NCBI RefSeq assembly: GCF_008386565.1
Contig: NZ_VUKA01000002.1
Span: forward strand, 186,001-250,000
Direction of reading: 5' to 3'
Length of the DNA stretch: 64,000 nt
DNA from: Teichococcus oryzae
GTDB lineage: Bacteria; Pseudomonadota; Alphaproteobacteria; Acetobacterales; Acetobacteraceae
Within the stretch, counting starts at the first letter, position 1. Each line of letters opens with the position of its first letter. The position numbers were made by a program, and so were the translations under genes. Below the pieces are notes generated by a model. It made no database searches and was not told the origin of the DNA. It saw only the letters and a program-made list of their open reading frames with translations. Positions 17,748-26,567 of this stretch are shown here, in pieces.

Positions 17748-18796
17748 GCCGGGCGGCCTGGATGCGCCCGATCACGCAGCGCCGGCTGGCCAATTTCCGC
17801 GCCAACCGGCGCGGCTGGTGGTCGATGTGGGTCTTCCTGCTGTTGTTCCTGTGCTGCCTGTTCGCGGAACTGATCGCCAATGACCGCCCGCTGCTGGCCC
17901 GGGTCGAGGATCGCTGGTTCTTCCCCGTCGCGGTGGAATACGCCGAAAGCGACATCATCGAGGACGGCTTCCCCACCGCCGCCATGTGGCACGATCCCGC
18001 CCTGCGGGAGGAGATCGCGGCCAAGGGTGGCTGGGTGCTGTGGCCGCCCCTGCCCTACCGCTACGACACCATCATCCGCGACCTCGGCCAGCCGGCACCG
18101 TCCCCGCCCTCCTGGAAGAACCCGCTCGGCACGGACGACCAGGCGCGGGACGTGCTGGCGCGGGTGATCTATGGCTTCCGCGTTTCGGTGCTGTTCGGCT
18201 TCGCGCTGACCATCGCCTCCTCCGTCATCGGCGTCGCGGCCGGGGCGGTGCAGGGCTATTACGGCGGCTGGGTGGATCTCGGCTTCCAGCGCTTCATCGA
18301 GATCTGGTCCGGCATGCCGCAGCTTTTCCTGCTGATCATCCTGGCCAGCGTCATCGAGCCGGGCTTCTGGACCCTGCTGCTGTTCCTGCTGCTGTTTTCC
18401 TGGATGTCGCTGACCGGCGTGGTCCGCGCCGAGTTCCTGCGCGGCCGCAACCTCGATTACGTCCGCGCTGCCAAGGCGCTGGGCGTGTCCGACACGCGCG
18501 TCATGTGGCGCCACATCCTGCCCAACGCCATGGTGGCGACGCTGACCTTTCTGCCCTTCCTGCTGTCCGGCTCGGTCACCATCCTGGCCAGCCTGGACTT
18601 CCTGGGCTTCGGCCTGCCGCCCGGCTCCCCCTCGCTGGGGGAACTGGTCAGCCAGGGCAAGAACAACCTCCAGGCGCCCTGGCTTGGCATTACCGCCTTC
18701 GTGGTGCTGGGCGGCGTGCTGACGCTGCTGATCTTCGTGGGCGAGGCGGTGCGGGATGCATTCGATCCGCGCAAGCTGCCGGGGGGCGCGCGATGA
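17744..18796 (+). CDS. yejE: ABC transporter permease YejE
   Basis: 350 residues. Opens with [30 protein letters not shown] and has the Yej-specific periplasmic insert ([24 protein letters not shown] and [16 protein letters not shown]) before [22 protein letters not shown], the start of the permease core. The EAA loop is [21 protein letters not shown]. It pairs with YejB to form the inner-membrane channel. The ATG overlaps the yejB stop, so the two are translationally coupled. The downstream 250-base gap with palindromes separates it from yejF, unusual for this operon. Confidence 0.95.
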   Translation: MSRAAWMRPITQRRLANFRANRRGWWSMWVFLLLFLCCLFAELIANDRPLLARVEDRWFFPVAVEYAESDIIEDGFPTAAMWHDPALREEIAAKGGWVLWPPLPYRYDTIIRDLGQPAPSPPSWKNPLGTDDQARDVLARVIYGFRVSVLFGFALTIASSVIGVAAGAVQGYYGGWVDLGFQRFIEIWSGMPQLFLLIILASVIEPGFWTLLLFLLLFSWMSLTGVVRAEFLRGRNLDYVRAAKALGVSDTRVMWRHILPNAMVATLTFLPFLLSGSVTILASLDFLGFGLPPGSPSLGELVSQGKNNLQAPWLGITAFVVLGGVLTLLIFVGEAVRDAFDPRKLPGGAR

Positions 18797-18841
18797 CGAT
18801 TGGCCGGGACCAGGAAAGGCGCCGCCTTGCCCGGACTCGCT

Positions 18842-19020
18842 CCGCCGGGGTGGTTGAACCACCCCAGGCCCCGACATTCCTGCGCATCACCCCGCCAATG
18901 CAGTGCCAGCCTTGACGGAGACCATGATCATAAACCTTCTCCCGCCCCGCCGCCGCGCCAACCGTTCAGTACCGGCGCCATCAGATGTCGGGGTCCGGGG
19001 TGGTTCAACCACCCCGGCGG
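18842..19020. repeat. Pair of inverted 36-bp palindromic (REP/BIME-like) elements
   Basis: Two copies of a 36-bp unit, at 18842-18877 and 18985-19020, lie in opposite orientation with 107 bases between. They match at 34 of 36 positions. Each unit contains a 19-base palindrome whose 9-base arms are GGGGTGGTT and AACCACCCC (18847-18865 and 18997-19015), followed by a CCCCGACAT tail. This paired, head-to-head palindrome layout is that of bacterial REP/BIME elements or a very small MITE. It sits in the yejE-yejF gap, where it may attenuate or stabilise the operon message. Confidence 0.75.
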
Positions 19021-19026
19021 GGTCCA

Positions 19027-19039
19027 GGGGCGGAGCCCC
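19027..19039 (+). other. Small hairpin just upstream of the yejF start
   Basis: GGGGC and GCCCC around GGA, 7 bases before the ATG at 19046. The only purine-rich candidate ribosome site (GGAG) lies in the loop and 3' arm, so the hairpin could limit yejF translation. This is inference from position only. Confidence 0.35.
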
Positions 19040-19045
19040 CGGCGC

Positions 19046-20638
19046 ATGACCGGCATCCTGCGCGTCGAGGACCTGTCCGTGTCCTTTCGCGGCCAGACGG
19101 TGGTGCGGGACGTGTCCTTCGCGGTGAAGCCGGGGGAAACGGTGGCGCTGGTCGGCGAATCCGGCAGCGGCAAGAGCGTCACGGCGCTGTCCTGCCTCCG
19201 GCTGCTGCCGGCCGCCGGCGCCAACCCGAAGGGCCGCATCCTGCTGGACGGCACCGATGTGCTGCGCGCCGGCCCGGCCGAGCTGCGGCGGCTGCGCGGC
19301 GGCGTCGCCGGCATGGTGTTCCAGGAGCCGATGACCAGCCTGAACCCGCTGCACAGCATCGGGCGCCAGGTGGGCGAGGCCATCCGCCTGCACCGGCCGC
19401 TGCGCGGCGCGGCGCTGCGGGCGCGGATCATCGAGCTGCTGGAGCGCGCCGGCCTGCCCAGCCCGGCCGAGCGCCTGGATGCCTTTCCGCACCAGCTTTC
19501 CGGCGGGCAGCGCCAGCGCGTGATGATCGCGGCGGCGCTGGCCAATGACCCGAAGCTGTTGATCGCGGATGAGCCCACCACGGCGCTGGACGTGACGATC
19601 CAGGCGCAGATCCTCGACCTGCTGGGCGAGCTGAAGCGGCGGCTCAACATGGCCATGCTGCTGATCACCCATGACCTGTCCATCGTGCGCGCCCATGCCG
19701 ACAGCGTGGTGGTGATGCGCCATGGCGAGGTGGTGGAGCAGGGCCCGGCGGGCACGGTGCTGGCGGCGCCGCGCCACGACTACACGAGGATGCTGCTGGC
19801 CACCGAGCCGCGCGGCCGCCCCGCCCCGGTGGCGCCGGACGCGCCGCGCATCCTGGAGGCCTCGGCGGTCAAGGTGCATTTCCCCATCCGCCGCGGCCTG
19901 CTGCGCCGCCAGGTGGGCGCGGTGCGGGCGGTGGATGGCGTGTCGCTCGAGCTGCGCGAAGGCGAGACGCTCGGGCTGGTGGGCGAAAGCGGCAGCGGCA
20001 AGACCACGCTGGGTCTGGCACTGTTGCAGCTCGAACGCTCGGAAGGCGAGATCCGGTTCGAGGGCCAGCCGATCCAGGGCCTGACGCGCCGGGCGCTGCG
20101 GCCACTGCGCGCGCGCATGCAGGTCGTGTTCCAGGACCCGTTCGGCTCGCTGTCGCCGCGCATGAGCGTGGCGGAAATCGTCGGCGAGGGGCTGGCGGTG
20201 CATGCGCCCGAGCTGTCCCGCGCGGCGCGGGAAAAGCGGGTCACCGCCGCGCTGGAGGAAGTCGGGCTCGATCCCGCCACGGCGCAGCGCTACCCGCATG
20301 AATTTTCCGGCGGGCAGCGGCAGCGCGTCGCCATCGCCCGCGCTCTAGTGCTGCAGCCGCGCCTGCTGGTGCTGGACGAGCCGACCAGCGCGCTCGACGT
20401 TTCGGTGCAGGCGCAGGTGGTGGATCTGCTGCGCGGCCTGCAGGCAAGGCACCGCCTCGCCTACCTGTTCATCAGCCACGACCTGCGGGTGGTGCGCGCC
20501 ATGGCACACCGGATCATGGTGCTGAAGGGCGGAAGCGTGGTGGAAACGGGGGAAGCCGATGCGGTGATGCGCGCGCCCGCCGCCGACTATACAAGGGCGC
20601 TGATGCGCGCCGCCTTTCCCGATGGCGCGCCGGCATAG
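19046..20638 (+). CDS. yejF: ABC transporter ATPase YejF (two fused nucleotide-binding domains)
   Basis: 530 residues with two complete ATPase domains. Domain 1: Walker A GESGSGKS, signature LSGGQRQR, Walker B LLIADEPTTALD. Domain 2: Walker A GESGSGKT, signature FSGGQRQR, Walker B LLVLDEPTSALD. Each is followed by an H-loop (ITHDLSIV, ISHDLRVV). The linker contains VHFPIRRGLLRRQVGAVRAVDGV, typical of peptide importer ATPases. It powers YejBE. An upstream open frame reaching 18800 crosses the palindromic elements and is not conserved, so the ATG at 19046 (MTGILRVEDLS) is used. Confidence 0.93.
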   Translation: MTGILRVEDLSVSFRGQTVVRDVSFAVKPGETVALVGESGSGKSVTALSCLRLLPAAGANPKGRILLDGTDVLRAGPAELRRLRGGVAGMVFQEPMTSLNPLHSIGRQVGEAIRLHRPLRGAALRARIIELLERAGLPSPAERLDAFPHQLSGGQRQRVMIAAALANDPKLLIADEPTTALDVTIQAQILDLLGELKRRLNMAMLLITHDLSIVRAHADSVVVMRHGEVVEQGPAGTVLAAPRHDYTRMLLATEPRGRPAPVAPDAPRILEASAVKVHFPIRRGLLRRQVGAVRAVDGVSLELREGETLGLVGESGSGKTTLGLALLQLERSEGEIRFEGQPIQGLTRRALRPLRARMQVVFQDPFGSLSPRMSVAEIVGEGLAVHAPELSRAAREKRVTAALEEVGLDPATAQRYPHEFSGGQRQRVAIARALVLQPRLLVLDEPTSALDVSVQAQVVDLLRGLQARHRLAYLFISHDLRVVRAMAHRIMVLKGGSVVETGEADAVMRAPAADYTRALMRAAFPDGAPA

Positions 20639-20759
20639 GGCACGATCCGTCACATTGCGGGCGGGGCATGCCCCATGCCTTTGTTCGACCGCATGATCCG
20701 TGCTTGGCGGTGATGTCACCCAGGCGGTCATGCCCCAAGGCAGGATACGACACCCAGGC

Positions 20760-21185
20760 ATGAACGAGTTCGAGCTTCTGCGGCAGCAGATCGAGTCAAA
20801 GCGCCTTCAGCTCGGCGTGCACATCCGCAAGATGAACACGCCCGGCTCGCCGGTTTACCGTTATTCCGAGAACATCGTCTGGCCATTGGGGCTGGTGACG
20901 GTGGCCATCCTGGGAATGCTGCTGGCCAATGTTCATGTTGGCATGGCGCTGATGTCGGCCGGCATCGTCTGGTGGCTGTGGAAGGTGCATCCCCGGGTGA
21001 AGGACGCGGTGTTCGAGCGCAGCGCCGTGTTCGCCCTGTCGGATGAGCAGATCTTCGACGGGCTGTGGGCCAAGGGCGCGCTGACGCTGTATGTGGAGCG
21101 GCCCGACGGCCAGCGCCATGCCGCCACCCGCAAGCATGACTGGCGGGCCTTTGTGCGCGCCCGCGCGGCCGAGGACGGTCCCTGA
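20760..21185 (+). CDS. Hypothetical two-helix membrane protein
   Basis: 141 residues, function not recognised. A charged N-terminus (NEFELLRQQIESKRLQLGVHIRK) precedes two closely spaced hydrophobic helices (about residues 44-79), then a soluble C-terminal part with FALSDEQIFDGLWAKGALTLYV. The topology suggests both ends in the cytoplasm. The ATG at 20760 is chosen because the frame upstream (to 20700) looks non-coding. It stands alone after yejF, 122 bases downstream, and converges on the hydrolase gene. Confidence 0.6.
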   Translation: MNEFELLRQQIESKRLQLGVHIRKMNTPGSPVYRYSENIVWPLGLVTVAILGMLLANVHVGMALMSAGIVWWLWKVHPRVKDAVFERSAVFALSDEQIFDGLWAKGALTLYVERPDGQRHAATRKHDWRAFVRARAAEDGP

Positions 21186-21208
21186 GCGCCTGATCCCGGC
21201 GCGCCTGT

Positions 21209-21230
21209 CCGGGAAGGCTTCCATTCCCGG
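21209..21230. terminator. Hairpin between convergent genes
   Basis: CCGGGAA and TTCCCGG flank an 8-base loop between the membrane-protein gene and the hydrolase gene. A modest stem with no T-run; it may serve either strand. Confidence 0.4.
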
Positions 21231-21263
21231 CAATGCCGCCACGCCGGCTGGCCTGGTTCCGGC

Positions 21264-22064
21264 TCAGCGCGCCGGCAGGGCAGCCGCCCAGGCAGCGATG
21301 CGGTCCGCCACCTTTTCCCAGCCAGGTTCCAGCATCAGCAGGTGGCCATGGCCGGGCAGGATCTCGGCCGCGACGCCATGCCAGAGGGCGCAGCGATGCA
21401 CCGCGTCCTGGGTGATCAGCCGGTCCTCCGCGGCGCCCAGCACCAGCATGGGGCGGCCATGCAGCCAGCCCATCGGCACGGGCTGCGGCCATTGCGCCTC
21501 CAGCAGCGCGGCCCGCGATTCGCCGCCCATCCGCGCCAGGAAGCGGCGCGCCTCGGCGCCCGGCATGCCGGCGCCGAACAGGGAGGTGGCCAGCTCCAGC
21601 GGCGCGCTGCCCACCGGGGCGTCCATTCGCGCGGCCTCGGCCCACAAAGATGGGTCAGCCAGGGCCAGCTGGGCGCTGGACAGCCACAGCCCTTCCGGCG
21701 GCACGGGGGTGAGCAGCGCCGCGCCACGGATGTTCGGCTCCAGCAGCAGGTGCTGCGCCACCAGGGCACCCAGGGAATGGCCCACCAGCACCACCGGCCC
21801 CTCGATGCCCCGCAGCAGCGCCCGGGCCTCGGCCAGGTAGTCGGCCAGCCCGGCCTCCGATCCGCGGCGGCGGCGGGTGAAGTCCGGCGCCAGGCTGGCC
21901 AGCCCGGCCACGGCGCAGCGGGCGGCGAAGCCTTCGTCCCAGACCCAGGCGCCGCAGCCGGCGCCATGCAGGAACATCAGGGTGGGGTTGCCGGGAATGG
22001 CGGCGCCGGCCGCGAAGCGCAGGGGTGCTCCGGGCGGGGATGAGGGCGGCAGGATGTCAGGCAT
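21264..22064 (-). CDS. Alpha/beta-hydrolase fold protein
   Basis: 266 residues. HGAGCGAWVW is the oxyanion-hole strand. The nucleophile serine is in VVLVGHSLGALVAQ, the acid is in LVLGAAEDRLIT, and the histidine is in ILPGHGHLLMLEPGWEKVA. The order Ser-Asp-His and the spacing are those of esterase/lactonase-type hydrolases. The substrate is unknown. The ATG at 22064 is preferred; an ATG at 22166 in the same frame would run through the operator palindrome. It is divergent from a VOC dioxygenase-like gene across that palindrome, suggesting joint control of a catabolic pair. Confidence 0.8.
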   Translation of the reverse strand: MPDILPPSSPPGAPLRFAAGAAIPGNPTLMFLHGAGCGAWVWDEGFAARCAVAGLASLAPDFTRRRRGSEAGLADYLAEARALLRGIEGPVVLVGHSLGALVAQHLLLEPNIRGAALLTPVPPEGLWLSSAQLALADPSLWAEAARMDAPVGSAPLELATSLFGAGMPGAEARRFLARMGGESRAALLEAQWPQPVPMGWLHGRPMLVLGAAEDRLITQDAVHRCALWHGVAAEILPGHGHLLMLEPGWEKVADRIAAWAAALPAR

Positions 22065-22132
22065 CAGCGGGGCAGCCGGGGCAGAAGGCGCATGGGACGC
22101 GACATTACGGTCATGCCCCTGCCCATGCCAGG

Positions 22133-22155
22133 GATATGTTGCAGCGCAACATATC
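22133..22155. promoter_or_regulatory. Perfect operator-like palindrome in divergent promoter region
   Basis: A 10-base arm GATATGTTGC is followed by AGC and then its exact reverse complement GCAACATATC. It lies in the 181-base gap between the hydrolase (leftward) and the VOC gene (rightward), 91 bases before the VOC ATG. Its size and symmetry fit a dimeric MarR- or TetR-family regulator. No such gene is adjacent, so the regulator would be encoded elsewhere. Confidence 0.65.
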
Positions 22156-22245
22156 ATTTCGCCCATGAAGCCGGCAGTCCGGGCCGGACATTCCCTTTGC
22201 CGTCCCCCGACCCCACATCAAGGCCTCAGCAACCGGAGGCGCCCC

Positions 22246-23118
22246 ATGTCCGACGCCGGAAAAGCCGCGATCCCTTCCCCAGCCGGGGATCTTCCTCCCG
22301 AAGCCGCGCCGCTTTGCGTGGCGGAGCTGGCCCTGGCCGCCCGGGACATCGACAAGCTGGCAGCCTTCTACACGGCGCTGCTGGGTGCGGAGCCGGTGGC
22401 GGACGACGCCGTGCCGGGCGCGCTCCGCTTCGACCTGAAGGCCGCGGCGCTGCGCCTGCTGCCCAGCCCCGGCGCCGCGCCCGGGCGCGGAAACGAGCCC
22501 GGCCTGTTCCACACCGCCTTCCTGCTGCCGGACCGTGCCGCGCTGGCGGGCTGGCTGCATCACGCCCTTGGCCTCGGGCTGCGGCTGCAGGGCGCGTCTG
22601 ACCATGGGGTCAGCGACGCGCTCTACCTGTCCGACCCGGAAGGCAATGGCATCGAGGTGTATGCCGACCGCCCGCGCGACGCCTGGCCCCGCGACGCGGC
22701 CGGCGGGCTGGCCATGATGACCGAGCGGCTGGACCTCCAGGCCCTGCTGTCGGAGGCCCCGGGCGCCGCGCTGGACCCGGCGCAAACCCGCATCGGCCAT
22801 GTGCATCTGCGCGCCGGCGACCTTGCCGCCACCGAAGCCTTCTACCGCGCGCTGGGGCTGGAGGTGACGCAGCGCGTGCCGAAGGCCAGCTGGCTGGGCA
22901 GCGGCGGATACCATCATCATCTGGCGTTGAATGCCTGGAACAGCGCCGGCATGCGGCCGGCCGGGCTGGGCGGCCTCGCCTGGCTGTCCCTGCGCGCCAC
23001 GGAGGCGGCGGCGGAGCGCCAGGCCAGGGCGGCGCTGCTGGCCGCCGATCCGGCGGGCGGCGGGCGCGAGGCGCATGATCCCTCGGGCAACCTGCTGCGG
23101 CTGGAAACCGCGCGCTGA
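22246..23118 (+). CDS. Two-domain VOC family protein, CatE-like extradiol dioxygenase
   Basis: 290 residues with two glyoxalase/VOC modules. Module 1: ELALAARDIDKLAAFYTALLG, with HTAFLLPDR and SDPEGNGIEVYADRP. Module 2: IGHVHLRAGDLAATEAFYRALGL, with GGYHHHLALNAW and HDPSGNLLRLE. The second-module H-V-H-L, the H-H-H-L and the C-terminal glutamate supply the metal site, as in CatE-type catechol 2,3-dioxygenases. A lone member could also be a lyase or isomerase. A strong GGAGG precedes the ATG by 7 bases. Confidence 0.8.
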   Translation: MSDAGKAAIPSPAGDLPPEAAPLCVAELALAARDIDKLAAFYTALLGAEPVADDAVPGALRFDLKAAALRLLPSPGAAPGRGNEPGLFHTAFLLPDRAALAGWLHHALGLGLRLQGASDHGVSDALYLSDPEGNGIEVYADRPRDAWPRDAAGGLAMMTERLDLQALLSEAPGAALDPAQTRIGHVHLRAGDLAATEAFYRALGLEVTQRVPKASWLGSGGYHHHLALNAWNSAGMRPAGLGGLAWLSLRATEAAAERQARAALLAADPAGGGREAHDPSGNLLRLETAR

Positions 23119-23261
23119 CATGAAAAAGTAACGGAAAGCAACATCTTCGCCGGCGGGAACGCGCCCCGCCTTGTGCCGGGCGCGGAATACACGCCGATGT
23201 GCGTCGCATCATCACTCGGTGCTTCGCCTCCCGCCGGCCATCGGTGTAAGGGAAGCGCGCC

Positions 23262-25838
23262 ATGGCACCGAATGATCTCCGCGCTGACCGTCCCCTGGTG
23301 GGGAGCCGCGCTCCCGCATCCTCCTCCCCGCAAGCCGCGCCGCCGGGGCGGCCGCCCAGGCCGCCACGCAAGGGCCGCGCCGGCTCAGGCGGCGGCGGGC
23401 GCGGCATCGGGCGCTGGATCGTGCGGCTGACCGGCCTCGGCATGGTGGTGGTGGTGGCCGGCGGCGTGATCGCCTCGCTGGGCGCCTATGGGCTGTACCG
23501 CGAGGCCGCGGGCGATCTGCCGGAGCATGAATGGCTGGCCGACTACCAGCCGCCGCAGATGAGCCGCATCTATGCCGCCGATTCGCGCCTGATGGCGGAA
23601 CTGGCGACGGAGCGCCGGGTCTTCCTGCCGATCGCCGCCATTCCGCCGCGCCTGCAGGCCGCCTTCGTGTCCGCCGAGGACCAGAATTTCTGGAGCCATC
23701 CCGGCGTCGACTTCCTGGCGCTCGGCCGCGCCATGGTGATGAACGTGGAAGGCCTGCTGACCGGGCGCCGCGCCCTCGGCGCCTCCACCATCACCCAGCA
23801 GGTCGCCAAGAACATGCTGGTGGGCAATGACCGCACGGTGATGCGCAAGGTGCGGGAGGCAATCCTGGCCTTCCGCCTGGAATCCGCCATGCCCAAGGAG
23901 CGGATCCTGGAGATCTACCTGAACGAGATCTTCCTGGGGCAGCAGGCCTATGGCGTCGCCGCCGCGGCGATGAACTATTTCAACAAGGGCCTGGACGAGC
24001 TGACGCTGGGCGAGATGGCCTTCCTCGGCGCGCTGCCCAAGGCGCCCAACAACTACAACCCTTCCCGCTACCCCGAGGCGGCCAAGGCGCGGCGCGACTG
24101 GGTGCTGGACCGCATGGCGGAGGATGGCGTGGTGAGCCGCGCCGAGGCCGATGCCGCCAAGCAGGAGCCGATCGTGCCGCGCGGCCGCGTCCGCCCCGAC
24201 CTGCTGGCCACCGGCCAGTATTTCACCGAGGAGGTGCGGCGCGAGCTGGTGGCCCGCTTCGGCCAGGACCAGACCACCATGGGCGGCCTCGTGGTGCGCA
24301 CCAGCATGGACCCGGTGCTGCAGGGGGAAACCGAGAAGGCGCTGCGGGCCGGGCTGATGTCCTATGACCGCCGGCGCGGCGGCTGGCGCGGCCCGGTGGC
24401 GAGCATTTCCGCCGACAGCACCGAATGGATGCCGGCGCTGGAAAAGGTCAACCGCCCGGCCGGCGCCCTGCCCGAGTGGCAATTGGCGGTGGCGCTGTCC
24501 GTCCAGCCAGGCGAGGCGCGGGTAGCGTGGCTGGAGCGCCCCGATGGCCGGGCCCAGGCGCAGCCGCGCCAGGGGACGCTGGCGCTGTCCGACGTGTCCG
24601 GCTGGGCGAGGCCGGTGAACAGCCAGGGTCGCCTCGGCGCCCTGCCCCGCCGCATGCAGGACGTGCTGAAGCCGGGCGACGTGGTGCTGGTGGAGCCGCG
24701 GGGAAGCGGCGCCGGGAATGGCCCGGCCCGGGTTTCGCTGCGCCAGATCCCGCTGGTGGAGGGCGCGGTTGTCGCCCTCGATCCCGCCACCGGGCGCGTG
24801 ATGTCGATGGCCGGCGGCTGGAACTTCGAGAAGTCGTGGTTCAACCGCGCGACCCAGGCGCTGCGCCAGCCCGGCTCCGCCTTCAAGCCCTTCGTGTATC
24901 TGCCGGCGCTGGAGATGGGCATCCCGCCCAACCAGCGCCTGCTGGACGGGCCGATCGAGATCATGACGCCGCAGGGGCTGTGGAAGCCCGGCAATTACAG
25001 CGGCCAGCCGCGCGGCTGGGTGACCATGCGCACCGCGCTGCAGCAATCGCTCAACCTCGTCACCATCCGGCTGGCGCAGGAGGTGGGGATCGACCGCGTG
25101 GCCGATGCCGCGGCGCGCTTCCACGTCATCCCCAACATGCCGCGCGTGCTGTCCATGGCGCTGGGCGCCGGCGAAACCACGGTGATGCGGATGGCGGCAG
25201 CCTATGCCTCCTTTGTCAATGGCGGCAAGGAAGTGACGCCCACGCTGATCGACACGGTGCAGGACCGCTTCGGCAAGATGGTCTGGCGCGCCGACAACCG
25301 CCGTTGCGACGGTTGCGGCAGCGGCCCGGAGGAGGAGCCGCCGCGCCTCGTCGATGAGCGCAGGCAGGTCACCGATCCGATCGCCGCCTATCAGATGGTG
25401 TCGCTGTTGCAGGGCGTGGTGCAGTACGGCTCCGGCCGGCGCGCCGGCGAGGGCCTGAACCGCCCGGTGGCCGGCAAGACCGGCACCACCAATGATTACC
25501 TGGACAACTGGTTCGTGGGCTTCACGCCGGATGTCGTGGTGGCGGTCTGGATGGGCTTCGACGAGCCACGCTCGCTCGGTTCCGGCGAGGTTGGCGGCAC
25601 CAATGCCGCGCCGGTCTTCCACGACGTGGTGGAGGCGGCGCTGAAGGACAGCCCGCCGGTGCCGTTCCGCGCCCCGCCCGGCGTGGCGCTGGTGCGCACG
25701 CGGATCGACAGCGGCCAGACCATCCTGGAAGCCTTCCGCCCCGGCACCGAGAACGCCGCCCGCCCGCCAATCGGCGAAGACCAGATCTCCACCTCGACCC
25801 CGAGCGGCACGGACAACAGCCTGGGCGGCCTGTACTAA
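23262..25838 (+). CDS. mrcA: Penicillin-binding protein 1A (bifunctional glycosyltransferase/transpeptidase)
   Basis: 858 residues. A basic, Gly/Pro-rich cytoplasmic tail (1-50) precedes one membrane helix (about 51-78). The GT51 domain has the catalytic glutamate E139 in SAEDQNFWSHPGVD, plus GASTITQQVAKN and RILEIYLNEIFLGQ. The transpeptidase domain has the acyl-enzyme serine S539 in PGSAFKPF, an SLN box (QQSLNLVTIR) and K739-T-G-T in GKTGTTNDYLDNWF. It polymerises and cross-links peptidoglycan at the inner membrane. AAGGGAAG lies about 7 bases before the ATG. It is monocistronic and converges on cmk. Confidence 0.95.
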   Translation: MAPNDLRADRPLVGSRAPASSSPQAAPPGRPPRPPRKGRAGSGGGGRGIGRWIVRLTGLGMVVVVAGGVIASLGAYGLYREAAGDLPEHEWLADYQPPQMSRIYAADSRLMAELATERRVFLPIAAIPPRLQAAFVSAEDQNFWSHPGVDFLALGRAMVMNVEGLLTGRRALGASTITQQVAKNMLVGNDRTVMRKVREAILAFRLESAMPKERILEIYLNEIFLGQQAYGVAAAAMNYFNKGLDELTLGEMAFLGALPKAPNNYNPSRYPEAAKARRDWVLDRMAEDGVVSRAEADAAKQEPIVPRGRVRPDLLATGQYFTEEVRRELVARFGQDQTTMGGLVVRTSMDPVLQGETEKALRAGLMSYDRRRGGWRGPVASISADSTEWMPALEKVNRPAGALPEWQLAVALSVQPGEARVAWLERPDGRAQAQPRQGTLALSDVSGWARPVNSQGRLGALPRRMQDVLKPGDVVLVEPRGSGAGNGPARVSLRQIPLVEGAVVALDPATGRVMSMAGGWNFEKSWFNRATQALRQPGSAFKPFVYLPALEMGIPPNQRLLDGPIEIMTPQGLWKPGNYSGQPRGWVTMRTALQQSLNLVTIRLAQEVGIDRVADAAARFHVIPNMPRVLSMALGAGETTVMRMAAAYASFVNGGKEVTPTLIDTVQDRFGKMVWRADNRRCDGCGSGPEEEPPRLVDERRQVTDPIAAYQMVSLLQGVVQYGSGRRAGEGLNRPVAGKTGTTNDYLDNWFVGFTPDVVVAVWMGFDEPRSLGSGEVGGTNAAPVFHDVVEAALKDSPPVPFRAPPGVALVRTRIDSGQTILEAFRPGTENAARPPIGEDQISTSTPSGTDNSLGGLY

Positions 25839-25854
25839 GGCGGGCCGTTCAGGT

Positions 25855-25887
25855 GCAGGGCGCCGGGTGATCCGGCCGGCGCCCTGC
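25855..25887. terminator. Bidirectional terminator between mrcA and cmk
   Basis: A perfect 12-bp stem (GCAGGGCGCCGG and its complement) with a 9-base loop lies between the two convergent stop codons. GC-rich, with no clear T-run. Confidence 0.65.
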
Positions 25888-25931
25888 CTTCATGTGGAAA
25901 GGCGGCCATCCCGTCCGGATGGCCAGCGGGG

Positions 25932-26567
25932 TCAGAGGCCGAGGCGTTCCGCCACCAGGCGGCGCGCCACCTGGAAGGCGGCCTCGGCATCCAGTTCGGT
26001 GGTGTCCAGCGTCAACGCGTCGGCGGCGGGCTTCAGCGGCGCCACGGCGCGGCCGGCATCCTGCGCGTCGCGCGCCCGCAACTCGGACAACACGGCCTGC
26101 AGGTCGGCGGTGACGCCGCGGCCGCGCAGTTCCAGCCAGCGGCGATGCGCCCGCTGCTCGGCGCTGGCGGTCACGAACAGCTTCAGCGGCGCTTTGGGAA
26201 ACACCACCGTGCCGATGTCGCGCCCGTCCAGGACGGCGCCGTGGGCGCGGCCGAATTCGCGCTGCCATTCCAGCAGCGCCGCGCGCACCGCCGGGATGGC
26301 GGCGACGGCGCTGGCGGCCATGTCGGCCTCCGGCCCGCGCAGGTCGGGGCGGGTGACGTCGGAAGGGGCGAGGGCGCGGGCGGCGGCCTCGGCCGCCACG
26401 ACGTCGCGCGGGTCGGCGCCCGCATCCAGCACGCGCCGCCCCGTGGCCCTGTAGAGCAGCCCGGTATCGAGATAGGGCAGGCCGAGATCGGCCGCCAGGC
26501 GCCGCGCCAGCGTGCCCTTTCCGGCCGCCGCCGGGCCGTCCACCGCGATCACCAGGCCGGGCTTCAC
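25932..26567 (-). CDS. cmk: (d)CMP kinase
   Basis: 211 residues; phosphorylates CMP and dCMP. The P-loop [11 protein letters not shown] (residues 9-19) is followed by the CMP-binding [14 protein letters not shown] and by [23 protein letters not shown], all diagnostic. Near the C-terminus, [19 protein letters not shown] matches the lid region. It starts at a GTG that overlaps the aroA stop (GTGA), so it is translationally coupled to aroA. rpsA, which often follows cmk in alphaproteobacteria, is not here. Confidence 0.95.
   Translation of the reverse strand: MKPGLVIAVDGPAAAGKGTLARRLAADLGLPYLDTGLLYRATGRRVLDAGADPRDVVAAEAAARALAPSDVTRPDLRGPEADMAASAVAAIPAVRAALLEWQREFGRAHGAVLDGRDIGTVVFPKAPLKLFVTASAEQRAHRRWLELRGRGVTADLQAVLSELRARDAQDAGRAVAPLKPAADALTLDTTELDAEAAFQVARRLVAERLGL

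Noticed and set aside
20664-20675. GGGGCATGCCCC palindrome after yejF
   Set aside because: Twelve symmetric bases with no loop and no repeats nearby; expected by chance at this GC content.
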